From: a virus | DNA length: 47,309 nt | Reading direction: 5' to 3' (one strand) | IMG/VR virus record: IMGVR_UViG_3300024264_000056 | Location: 1 to 47,309 of that record | The notes under the pieces: model-generated | Databases searched by the model: none | Told to the model about the DNA's origin: nothing | What the model saw: the letters and a program-made list of their open reading frames with translations, nothing else | Made by a program: the position numbers and the translations under genes | Shown here: positions 7,961-16,800 of the stretch, in pieces | Position numbering within the stretch: the stretch's first letter is position 1 | Layout: each line of letters begins with the position of its first letter

Positions 7961-10632
7961 TACTTTACACTCTTTTCTCTAAATATAATTTGTATATCAT
8001 TTATTTCAAAGTCAGTAGCTACATCAGACCCAGAAAGTCGTAATCCAAACCCTTTTATTTTATCGAAAGCTTTTTTATCGACAAACTCTGTCTTAGCTTT
8101 ACGAATTGGTATATGAAGAGTTTTAAAGTTAGTCTCAGAACTACCATCTAATGTAGCTAAAATTTCTTCAGACCCATCATCTGTAAATCCATATAAGTAA
8201 GCACCATCTCCATTTTTATAGCTTAAATACACGCTTATAATCTTTTTATCGACACTTGGCTTACCAAACGTAAATTCTTTCGTTTTAAGGGCAATCTCGT
8301 CAATATTAACAGCATCTAATTTGCTTGGTGATGTAACATATTTACGTATTTCAAGATTTGTTGAATTAAACTTACTGAACCATACAATATCACCAGCATT
8401 ATTATTTACATAATTAGTGGTGTCAAATGTTTCTACACCTTTATTTCTAAAATATAAACCAGCTGATTTTAAATCATATGCTAAAACATCTTGTGTAGTT
8501 TTATTAGATATAATTATAGTTTTTTCTTTTGGTTCATATGCTATAATAGCATTGTCGCTATAATATGCTGTACTCCAATTTTCTAAACGTTGCTGCCCTT
8601 TTTTATCAAGCAATAAATCTCTTACTTGCTTTCCATCATATAAATAAAATCCAAACTTATTAAACCATGCTATAAATCCTTCACCACGCACTACATGATA
8701 ATCTTTCTCACATCCTCTATATTCTAATGTTCCTTCTAAAAACTCTACATCTCTAGATATATTAATAATGTATAAATGATTGCGTTTAAATTCTAACAAC
8801 TTACTACCTAAAGATTCTAATGCTGTTATGCTATCTCCGTCGTTTACTTCTACGTCTATTCTATTTTCAAAAGAAAATGTATCAAATGCATTAACATTAG
8901 ACTTTAATATAGTATCATTAGCAAGTATTTTTTCTCCAGATACACTATCTTGATACCTTACATTACCTATATACAATCTTCTATTAGCAACAGTGCTAGT
9001 TTTATAACCTGTACCAAGAGCTCCCATTACATGGTCATCTTGTTCTATGTAAGTTTCTGCTATTTGAGTTTCTGGTTTAACTTTAAATTTAATTTTTCCA
9101 AGACTTATTGCTGCAGTAGTTTCTGGTCCTAACCCATCTAAATAATCTAACGGATATGTATAAACAGCTTGAGTTGTAAACGATGCATTTGTACGTAATG
9201 CAAAAGGTTTATATTCGTCTCCTTTTGGAAAACGAACACCTTTTCTAAAATCTACTTCAAACAATAAATATTTAACATTTCTTTTAGCTTCGTCTATTTT
9301 AGCTATTCCATCATCTACACCTGATTTATTTTCGTTATAATAAAATTTATAAGATTTTACATTTTTAGCATCTGGTATCTTACCCCACATTTGTGCAAAT
9401 AAAGGTAAATTGTTTTGTGAACCGATAGTAACACCAAAACTACCCGCATATTCAAGATTGCTTCTTTGGTTATCAGTATATACGGTTTCATAAAATATAT
9501 TGATTTTATGGTCGTCACTTGCCAAAAATTCGCCAGTATCATTAACAATGGTTCCATTAGCTAGTTTTTCTCCTGTAAAAAAGTTAACATTAAATCCTCC
9601 AGTAAAATCTGAATTAGTTTCTATAGCTGGAAACGTTCCTCCACCTACAACAGAAAAAGTACTAAAAGGTAATTTCATTATTTCTCCTGTTTCATTTGCC
9701 ATAACAAATTTAGGTACAGAACTTGTAGTATGACTAGTTAAGGCTGTAGAACCGTAATACCCTCTTGTTACATTTATCCAACCTTGAGTAGTATTTGTGC
9801 TAACTACTTTTAAAAATTCTGCACCTAACAATAAAATATCGTTAGCTTTTACTTTAAGAGCATGAGCTGGAGAACATTTTATATAAAGATTAGTTGCTGA
9901 GCTAATAATATTAACTGCAGATGTTGATGGACCTGTATTTCCAGCTAATAATGCAATATCAGTAGTTAACGTATTCATTAAACCACTCAAAGGAGTATTA
10001 GTATTTGGTCCTTGTAAATATACATTAACTCCAGTTGCATTTTCTGGTTTAGCATTTAATACATTCCAACTACTAACAGATATTTTATTATTACTTTCTG
10101 AAGTTTCCATTGTAGAATTACTAGCTCCAGTATAATCGTAACCTAAATTATAATCTTCTTTAATATATTCTAATTTCTTAGGTGTGTTTCCATCGTTAAA
10201 AGATGTAGGCGTTACTCTTACAACACCATCAACAGCACTATATACTACAGGGCTAAATGTATTTCCATAAGGTATTGTAAGTGTACCAAAAGCTAAACTT
10301 CCTGGATTTAAATTAAATACCACTACACCTTCACTAGTGACATCAGTATTTAAAAATAACATTTCTGTATCGGTTACAGTGCCATTAGTGTTATCTATAT
10401 CATAGTCTGCATTAAACTGAAATAAACCATTTGCATGATTTACTTCAGAATTTACGCTACCTGTTACTGAAGCTGCATAATCAGAAGCAGACCCCATAAC
10501 TTTTAACTTACCAGGAGTTTCAATAGATAAAGTATCTAATACTTGAAACTGGTTGTCTTCAATATCCCTAGCATTTGTTTTATTACTTAATCCACCACTA
10601 TAATTTGATATGTTTAATATTCCTTTTGCCAC
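7960..10632 (-). CDS. Large tail hub/nozzle-like structural protein
   Basis: 890 residues beginning at GTG (10632) with AAAGGA upstream. An ATG is absent at the natural start M-A-K-G-I-L. The N-terminus has the pattern G-G-L-S-N-K-T-N-A-R-D-I seen in short-tailed phage tail proteins that anchor to the connector. The central part (~residues 590-720) has repeated beta-strand motifs, such as L-E-F-K-R-N-H-L-Y-I-I-N-I and G-F-I-A-W-F-N-K-F-G-F-Y-L-Y-D-G. These resemble beta-propeller hub or nozzle proteins of the T7 gp12 / P22 gp10 type. That assignment is inference from length, position and strand pattern. A less specific reading is a large tail-associated protein. Confidence 0.75.
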   Translation of the reverse strand: MAKGILNISNYSGGLSNKTNARDIEDNQFQVLDTLSIETPGKLKVMGSASDYAASVTGSVNSEVNHANGLFQFNADYDIDNTNGTVTDTEMLFLNTDVTSEGVVVFNLNPGSLAFGTLTIPYGNTFSPVVYSAVDGVVRVTPTSFNDGNTPKKLEYIKEDYNLGYDYTGASNSTMETSESNNKISVSSWNVLNAKPENATGVNVYLQGPNTNTPLSGLMNTLTTDIALLAGNTGPSTSAVNIISSATNLYIKCSPAHALKVKANDILLLGAEFLKVVSTNTTQGWINVTRGYYGSTALTSHTTSSVPKFVMANETGEIMKLPFSTFSVVGGGTFPAIETNSDFTGGFNVNFFTGEKLANGTIVNDTGEFLASDDHKINIFYETVYTDNQRSNLEYAGSFGVTIGSQNNLPLFAQMWGKIPDAKNVKSYKFYYNENKSGVDDGIAKIDEAKRNVKYLLFEVDFRKGVRFPKGDEYKPFALRTNASFTTQAVYTYPLDYLDGLGPETTAAISLGKIKFKVKPETQIAETYIEQDDHVMGALGTGYKTSTVANRRLYIGNVRYQDSVSGEKILANDTILKSNVNAFDTFSFENRIDVEVNDGDSITALESLGSKLLEFKRNHLYIINISRDVEFLEGTLEYRGCEKDYHVVRGEGFIAWFNKFGFYLYDGKQVRDLLLDKKGQQRLENWSTAYYSDNAIIAYEPKEKTIIISNKTTQDVLAYDLKSAGLYFRNKGVETFDTTNYVNNNAGDIVWFSKFNSTNLEIRKYVTSPSKLDAVNIDEIALKTKEFTFGKPSVDKKIISVYLSYKNGDGAYLYGFTDDGSEEILATLDGSSETNFKTLHIPIRKAKTEFVDKKAFDKIKGFGLRLSGSDVATDFEINDIQIIFREKSVK

Positions 10633-10738
10633 GAAGGTTTATCCTTTTTGTTTTTTTACTGCTTAAATTAAATTTTCTTCTTGTAGAATCAATAGATACT
10701 CCTTGTACTGGATTTCCAATATCTTTACTTGTTACCAT
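10598..10738 (-). CDS. Small basic protein overlapping the hub gene start
   Basis: 46 residues, very rich in Lys, Arg and Asn in the second half. Its ATG lies inside the last codons of the metallophosphoesterase gene, with GGGG about 9 bases upstream. It ends 35 bases inside the 890-residue gene in another frame. Without it the ~90-base gap would be empty in an otherwise packed cluster, which favours a real gene. The function is unknown. Confidence 0.5.
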   Translation of the reverse strand: MVTSKDIGNPVQGVSIDSTRRKFNLSSKKTKRINLRGKRNIKHIKL

Positions 10739-11492
10739 CTATAATTTCTCCCCATACACTTGTTTTACCGTCTCTTATTTCTACTGTTTCTACTTTAAAT
10801 TCACCATTGTCAAACCAATCAACAATAGCAAATGCATGACCCCAGTTATGTAATCTACCTTTTAGCCACTTATTACTCTCATGTGACATATCTTTTAAAC
10901 ATCCCATAGACCAAGCACCAATATTGCTATTAAGCTTTGTCATAGTATGTCGTTGTATGTCATGTACGTGTCCATACATTACATTCTCTCCATATGTCTC
11001 TAAATGCTTTTTCGCATGGTATGTTGTTGCAAACGCACCATGAAAGAATACCAACTTACCTACTTGGATTGGTAAGTTGTATTCTGTGTATTTGTATCCT
11101 CTTTCTTTAATCCTACACGCTTCAAAAAAGTTGTAGTTATCAAGATAAGGATACTTATTAGCAAAATTATCCAACCAGATATCGTGATTGCCTTGAAGTA
11201 AATACTTTTCTTTACATCCGATTTCTTCAAGTACTTCATCCCATTCATCTAATCCTTCATTTACTAATCTAATGTCTTCATCTACAATAGGTAGTTGAAA
11301 CTCTAATGGTGGTAATTTCTTGTCTTTATATCTCCAAGCAGAACAAGACTCCCACTCTCCTACGTCTCCTAAATTAACAAAGACAGTAGGTTTTACTTTT
11401 AGTATTGCTTTTTTTACACATTCAACAGCAGCTCTATCCTCTAAAGGGTAATGCTGGTCTGGTATTACAATTCCACGTTTTTTAAGTTTCAA
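10725..11492 (-). CDS. Calcineurin-like metallophosphoesterase
   Basis: 255 residues with the full metallophosphoesterase motif set: D12-x-H14, G42-D43, G101-N102-H103-D104, H151, and G174-H175-V176-H177. These residues bind a di-metal centre, usually Mn/Fe, that hydrolyses phosphomono- or phosphodiesters. Phage members are seen acting on nucleic acid ends or nucleotides, but the substrate cannot be read here. It lies inside the virion and lysis-like cluster rather than with replication genes, so late expression is likely. Confidence 0.9.
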   Translation of the reverse strand: MKLKKRGIVIPDQHYPLEDRAAVECVKKAILKVKPTVFVNLGDVGEWESCSAWRYKDKKLPPLEFQLPIVDEDIRLVNEGLDEWDEVLEEIGCKEKYLLQGNHDIWLDNFANKYPYLDNYNFFEACRIKERGYKYTEYNLPIQVGKLVFFHGAFATTYHAKKHLETYGENVMYGHVHDIQRHTMTKLNSNIGAWSMGCLKDMSHESNKWLKGRLHNWGHAFAIVDWFDNGEFKVETVEIRDGKTSVWGEIIDGNK

Positions 11493-11514
11493 CGAAACCT
11501 CCTATTATTAATTA

Positions 11515-11667
11515 TTATGCTAGTGCTTTTTTAATCTCTGCAAAAAGCTTATCATCTAATTTATTACTAGACTTAGTAACTAAGTGTTCTCCTAAATGTA
11601 ATACGATAGCTTTTAGTAACTTCTCAGTTCCTAGCTTTGCAAGTAATTTTCCTAGTAATGGTCCCAT
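11515..11667 (-). CDS. Small amphipathic helical protein
   Basis: 50 residues, too short for common gene callers. Its ATG overlaps the stop of the 67-residue gene (TAATG). Leu, Lys and Ala dominate (G-P-L-L-G-K-L-L-A-K-L-G), predicting amphipathic helices. It sits in a group of small membrane, coiled-coil and basic proteins, so a host-lysis helper is possible but unproven. Confidence 0.65.
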   Translation of the reverse strand: MGPLLGKLLAKLGTEKLLKAIVLHLGEHLVTKSSNKLDDKLFAEIKKALA

Positions 11668-11870
11668 TATTTATCTCCTGGTTTACATGACTCTTCACAC
11701 GCTTCTAGGCCCTTCATATATCCTTGATGCTCAACAATCATTTGTTTAATTTCTGCTAATCTACCATTAGCACTTTCTAACTCTTTAACAAGTTCGTTAT
11801 GTTGTTCTACCATAGTGTTCATTTTATCCATAGCTTCTTGTTTTAAGTCCACTTTTGCTTCTTTAGCCAT
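11667..11870 (-). CDS. Small coiled-coil protein
   Basis: 67 residues, almost wholly helical with heptad-like spacing of Met, Leu, Val and Ile (M-N-T-M-V-E-Q-H-N-E-L-V). Two Cys sit near the C-terminus (E-A-C-E-E-S-C-K). A ribosome-binding site (GGAAG) lies upstream. It is coupled to the next gene by TAATG. The function is unknown. Confidence 0.7.
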   Translation of the reverse strand: MAKEAKVDLKQEAMDKMNTMVEQHNELVKELESANGRLAEIKQMIVEHQGYMKGLEACEESCKPGDK

Positions 11871-11892
11871 TATTCATACTTCCTTATGTTGT

Positions 11893-12168
11893 TTACCATT
11901 TAACTTTATCTGCCCAATAAGCAGCAGACATCTTGCCTTTAGCAATGTTTTTACCATGACGTGCTTTAAAGCTTTTACGCCTAGCTTTAGATTTAGCATC
12001 TGTTTTTTTACCAGCAGTGCTAACTCCTTGTTGTCCAAATCGTATAGTTTTTACTTTATCACCTGATTTAGCCACTACTACATGTGACTTAGTTTTATGA
12101 CTAGGAGTTCTTTTAGGTTTATTATAACCACTAACTCCTGCTCTTTTTAATCTAGAATCTTTAGCCAT
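11893..12168 (-). CDS. Basic DUF6321-like protein
   Basis: 91 residues, strongly basic. The sequence pattern is R-A-G-V-S-G-Y-N-K-P-K-R-T-P, K-S-H-V-V-V-A, then V-K-T-I-R-F-G-Q-Q-G-V, and a C-terminal S-A-A-Y-W-A-D-K-V-K-W. From memory this is the conserved basic protein family catalogued as DUF6321, widespread in aquatic phages; the label should be checked. The charge suggests nucleic-acid contact, perhaps as a packaged protein. It is coupled by TAATG to a 44-residue basic gene upstream. Confidence 0.8.
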   Translation of the reverse strand: MAKDSRLKRAGVSGYNKPKRTPSHKTKSHVVVAKSGDKVKTIRFGQQGVSTAGKKTDAKSKARRKSFKARHGKNIAKGKMSAAYWADKVKW

Positions 12169-12302
12169 TATCCTTGTCCTACGGTTCGTTTTTTATAATA
12201 TCTTTTACTTAACTTATTACCGAACTTAGTATTGTTTGACATACCCTGCCGAGTCTTTTTTTTGCCATTAGTTCTTCTAACTTGTTGTCCTACTCCACGC
12301 AT
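12168..12302 (-). CDS. Very small basic protein
   Basis: 44 residues, about one third Lys/Arg, with Gly, Gln and Asn. ATG at 12302; the stop overlaps the next ATG as TAATG. It fills the gap exactly between the thioredoxin-fold gene and the DUF6321-like gene. It is probably a nucleic-acid-binding companion of its neighbour, by charge only. Confidence 0.6.
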   Translation of the reverse strand: MRGVGQQVRRTNGKKKTRQGMSNNTKFGNKLSKRYYKKRTVGQG

Positions 12303-12319
12303 GATGTCAAATATAAACC

Positions 12320-12700
12320 TTATCTAACTTCTTTCCTAATACTTTCTATAATAGTTTTTTCATTAAAACTCATACTAATACCAGGTTCAAATCTTTTAAC
12401 TTCCTTACCTTCTTTTAGTACTATAATAGTTGGTACTACTGTAATATTCCATTCTTTTGCTATGGTAGCACCAATGTTTTTGTTTTCAATATCTATTTCA
12501 GCTACATAACATAGTTGAGATAGTTGTTCTATACGCACTCTGTTTTGATAATTCCAAGATGCATTTACTTGTACTACCGCACAATTCTGTACGTTTAATA
12601 ATTGAACATCCGTAAAACTATCTAAAGAAACAGATTGCGAATATAGTGACGAGGTAAATAACCCAAGCCCCAATACTAACGATTGTATATATCTTACCAT
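12320..12700 (-). CDS. Exported thioredoxin-fold protein with a lost CxxC
   Basis: 126 residues. Residues 1-22 look like a signal peptide (basic start, L-V-L-G-L-G-L-F core, S-L-Y-S-Q end). The rest follows the thioredoxin fold: A-V-V-Q-V-N-A-S-W, then the active-site position, V-A-E-I-D-I-E-N at the second strand, and V-V-P-T-I-I-V-L with the cis-proline P90, then K-E-G-K-E-V. Where W-C-x-x-C is expected the protein has W49-N-Y-Q-N. Two other cysteines (C40, C64) exist. It is unlikely to be a standard oxidoreductase. It may bind a partner in the periplasm, or use C40/C64. Confidence 0.75.
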   Translation of the reverse strand: MVRYIQSLVLGLGLFTSSLYSQSVSLDSFTDVQLLNVQNCAVVQVNASWNYQNRVRIEQLSQLCYVAEIDIENKNIGATIAKEWNITVVPTIIVLKEGKEVKRFEPGISMSFNEKTIIESIRKEVR

Positions 12701-12707
12701 TTCTCAC

Positions 12708-13007
12708 CTACTTGTTGTTCATGTTTAATAGAGTCTCGTTAATCATCTTTGTATCTTCTTTAACAGAATCTACTTTTTCTTCAAGCTTCTCTACTTTTTC
12801 TTCTGTATTCATAATACTATTACGTATCATTTGGTCTTTTAAATCATACTCTGTTCTACTTACAGGAGGTTCAGGTAATTTTTTAGCTTCTTCTATATCG
12901 GCTTGCAAATTAAACCATAATCCTACTACCATAAATATTGTTACTCCTATACTAACTGCAGTCTCTAAACTCAATGTAAATTTACTGTCTTTACTCAGCT
13001 CTGTCAC
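12708..13007 (-). CDS. Single-span membrane protein with coiled coil (holin- or spanin-like)
   Basis: 99 residues, starting at GTG with AGGGGGA upstream. One membrane span at ~15-32 (V-S-I-G-V-T-I-F-M-V-V-G-L-W-F) is followed by a long charged coiled coil (E-E-K-V-E-K-L-E-E-K-V). This layout fits small phage lysis proteins such as type-III holins or inner-membrane spanins, and also other membrane anchors. The cluster position supports lysis, but the call is inference. Confidence 0.7.
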   Translation of the reverse strand: MTELSKDSKFTLSLETAVSIGVTIFMVVGLWFNLQADIEEAKKLPEPPVSRTEYDLKDQMIRNSIMNTEEKVEKLEEKVDSVKEDTKMINETLLNMNNK

Positions 13008-13023
13008 TTTATCCCCCTATGTT

Positions 13024-13641
13024 TTATGGAAAACCTCCACCACTGTCATCAAAATTATTTTGAACTAACCCTGGTGTTGTCTCTCCCTCTGCGACTATTT
13101 TAATCGTTCTATTACTTGTTTCATGTAACGAGCTATGTTGTATGTATTTAAATCTACAATACAACGTACCGCTACCATTAATACTAACAGCAGTACCAAA
13201 ATTACCAGTACTACTATTAACAGTTCTATATGTAGCACTATTGTTTGGAAATCCTGAAGTAGACGTTGCTACAGACAATCCACCTCTTACTACTCCACTA
13301 TTTAACGTATAATACACATCTATAACATCGGAAGTAAACCCTGTAAATGTAATACTTCTATTATAATAGTTTGTACCACCTGGATTAGACCCAATGCTTT
13401 GTTGACCAGCACTCCAAGTACCATAAGAAGTATTAGTTAAGTCATGGTCATAACTATAAAACTCAGACATTGCATGGGGAGCAGAACCATCTGGTCTGTT
13501 TGCCGATGCATTCTCAGTATTTATAGTTGCAACAGTTCCATCTGACAATCCTGTTAAAGATGTATTAGGAGGTGAATTATCTCCTTCAATTTCAACATGT
13601 ATATCATTAATACTTATTTGCCCTGATGCTGCTAGTGCCAT
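13024..13641 (-). CDS. Tail-fibre-associated, probable receptor-binding protein
   Basis: 205 residues, rich in Ser, Thr, Gly and Asn. It begins with A-S-G-Q-I-S-I-N-D-I-H-V-E-I, a start seen in marine phage fibre-tip modules, followed by S-L-T-G-L-S-D-G. The rest is beta-strand-like (Y-Y-N-R-S-I-T-F-T-G-F) and ends with a Gly-rich tail. It follows the main fibre and its 82-residue companion. A fibre tip or adhesin is the best guess. Confidence 0.7.
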   Translation of the reverse strand: MALAASGQISINDIHVEIEGDNSPPNTSLTGLSDGTVATINTENASANRPDGSAPHAMSEFYSYDHDLTNTSYGTWSAGQQSIGSNPGGTNYYNRSITFTGFTSDVIDVYYTLNSGVVRGGLSVATSTSGFPNNSATYRTVNSSTGNFGTAVSINGSGTLYCRFKYIQHSSLHETSNRTIKIVAEGETTPGLVQNNFDDSGGGFP

Positions 13642-13644
13642 TTA

Positions 13645-13893
13645 TTACTCAGCGTCTCTTATTGCTTTGTATGCTACAATGTCTGCTTCTAATTCAACTA
13701 CTTTTGCTTCAGCTTTTGTTAACTCTGCTTCTGCTTGTGAAATTGCATCATCAACTGGTTGAACATCAACATAGTCTACCACTGTAACATTGTTACCTGC
13801 TGCATTTTGCATTACTCTGGTGTGTTTAATTTCAACTTGCTTTCCCATAGTAGCTGCTGCTTCTGCTGCTTTTTCTGCTATTACTTTTGCCAT
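13645..13893 (-). CDS. Small coiled-coil protein, tail-fibre companion
   Basis: 82 residues with AGGAG upstream. An Ala/Glu-rich helical start, a short strand region (V-T-V-V-D-Y-V-D-V-Q-P-V) and a C-terminal coiled coil (A-E-A-E-L-T-K-A-E-A-K-V-V-E-L-E-A). It lies one base from the stop of the 1,726-residue fibre. It may be a fibre chaperone or attachment protein; this is inferred from context. Confidence 0.7.
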   Translation of the reverse strand: MAKVIAEKAAEAAATMGKQVEIKHTRVMQNAAGNNVTVVDYVDVQPVDDAISQAEAELTKAEAKVVELEADIVAYKAIRDAE

Positions 13894-13894
13894 T

Positions 13895-16800
13895 TTATTC
13901 TCCTAGTTTAGTTTTAAGTTCATCTATTTGAACTTGTTGTTCTTGTATTGCTTTTATTAATACTGAAGTTAGTTTTCCGTAGTCTACAGTTTTGTGAGTA
14001 TCTTCATCACTATTTAATGTATCTACTTCTACAACTACTTCTGGTATAATTTTTTCTATCTCTTGTGCTATAACACCAATATCATGTTGTCCGTTTCTCT
14101 TATCTATCCAGTCAAATGATACTGCTCTCATATCTAACACATCTTTTAATCCATAGTCTAAATCTTTGACATTTTCTTTTAGTCTTGCGTCTGATGCAAT
14201 GGTACTTGAATATGCTACAACATCGCCATCAAACAATGCATTACCATTAGCATCTACTCTCATACAAACATCTGTCATAGGTGCTGTTGCTGAATTATCT
14301 ACAGCTCCAGTAGTTAAATTATCTCTACCCCAAAATAAATAATTATCACTATTTAATAACATTCCGTGAGTAGTGGTAGTATTACCAGCAGATTTTAAAT
14401 AAGTATAATCTCCTAAGGTAGTACCATAAGCATTATATATAATATCGTGAGTAGTAGCGTTAGTCCAACCTGACATTACAAGTCTTAATAAAGCACCATT
14501 ACTATTTGTTTGTACATAATTAGCTGTTTCTAATTTACTTGCAGCGTATACATTATTTGCCCAAGTATTTGCATATCCATTACCTGTATTTAAGAAACTA
14601 AAATCATCGACACCATCAGTTTGAATACGAATTTTATTTGCTATATTACCCATAGTAAATGCAGAACTGCTTGTATGTTCTATTCCAGTAGAATTTAAAG
14701 TCGCATAAGTACTACCACCACCAAGAGCTCTAAATACATGACTTCCATTATCGTAAACATTTCTAGAATCTCCACTATCGCCCATAAATATACAGGTGTT
14801 ACCCTCTGGATTTCTCATCATTAGGTAAGTACCATTATTTTCCATAGATGCTACGTGACCAGTTGGTGTACTCCAAGTATGTAATTTTTGACTAACCCAT
14901 AAATCGCCACTTATATAAGCATTACCACTTACATCTAATTTATAACTTGCACCTGGTGTTGTCGTGTCTGATTCTCCATATCCAAGTCGCATACTATGTG
15001 CTACTGTTAACTTACCATCAGTAGTTAAAGCCATTGCTCCTGCACTTAAACCATGTCCATCATCACACCATAAAAAACCTCTAGTAGATTGGTCGTTCAT
15101 ATTAAATGTCATAGCATATTGATTTGCTAAGCCACCATAATTATTACCTGATTGCATACCGATTGCATAATTACTACTATTCCAAACTCTAATTTTATCT
15201 CTACTAGAAGTTGTATTGTGAACAAACTTACCAGTACCATCTGCCATTTTAATTTTACCTGCAGAAGGTAATGTATCAGCACCACTATATGTTGCATCTA
15301 GATTTCCAAACGCACTAGCTTCAAAAGATATATCCCAATTATCATTGTAAAGGTCTACATCAGAAACGTATCCTACTTGCACATTACGTACAGTAACTTG
15401 TGGATAGCTCCAAGTATCTGCAAGCTCTCCAATATACACAACGTGATTTGTTCCATTGTGTCCAAATCTTACAGTTCTTGCGTGGTTTGCTTTAGGCGTT
15501 AACATTAGAGCAGTTTCATTTACCCATTCATTACTACCTGCTGTTCCATATACATAACCAGCTATATAAAATGATTGACTTTCATAAGAAACATAATCAA
15601 ATATGTCTACCCAAAAAGATACCATATCTGCTGGACCACCACCAGATGGCAGTGTAATAGCTATTGCTCCAGTATGATTACCTTCACTAGTTCTATACAT
15701 ACCTCCACCAGGGTGTGCTATATATCCACCTCGTGTTGTATCAGGTGTATAATCCCATAATAAACCTTTTTCTCTTGTAAGTTTTAAATTACCACCAATA
15801 GTTACATCTCCTGTGTCAGTAGCTAAATCAGCACCACCATAAGTTGATAAACCAAAACTAGGAGCATTTCTTGAACCCCAACCAGAAGGTGAACCAATAG
15901 CAACTCTTTCATACAACTGTATATATTCACCACTTTGACTACCGACAACAGTACCTCTAATCGTACCAACTTTAATTGCGTGGTCATTAACTTTTGTAAA
16001 ACTGTATTGCCCTGAAGCTGTATCATTAGCATCACTTCTTAAAAAGCTACCAGACCCTAAATTATTTAATAATGTAGCGTTTGATGCTGTTCCAGTTAGA
16101 GATGCGGTAATAGTAGTTCCACTAAATTGTATATAATTAGAACCACTTGTATACCATCTTTGAGTACCGCCAGTTCCACCAAGTGTTTGGAGTTTAAATC
16201 CATTGTCTGTATCAACTCTTAAAACATTGTAAGCAGTACCTGAAGCACCTGCTGTAAAAGTTAAAGCACCAGCATTATTAGTATCCCAAGAACCTCCATT
16301 ATTGAAAGCTGCAAAAAAACCACTTTGTGCCCAAATACGACTTTCTCCTATTGAACCTCTTGGAGTACCATTAGTACACCATACCATTTGATGCCCACCA
16401 CCCATAGTTCCACCAGTAGTATTATTAGTATGCTTATAAGCTAAACCATAAATACTACCAAAGTCTGCTCCAGTAGATGAGTTTCTATAATTGGCTCCCA
16501 TACTCCAAATGTGGTCGGTTTTAGTAGAGTCATAAACACCAAATACACCTTTATTTCTTGCCGAAGAAATTAAATCGCCTGAAAACTGGTCATCAGCATC
16601 GCTTCTTAGGAATTGTGTTGAATCTAAATTGTCTAATGTTGAAGCATTAGAGGTAGATGGTAATGAGAACCAACTGAATGTTCCATCTCCATCTGATTTT
16701 AATACTTGTCCATTAGTACCATCGCCTGATACATTTAACTCATCTGCACCTACACTATTGTCTGTTATTGTTGCTGCATCTACCGAACTAAGTTCTGCTA

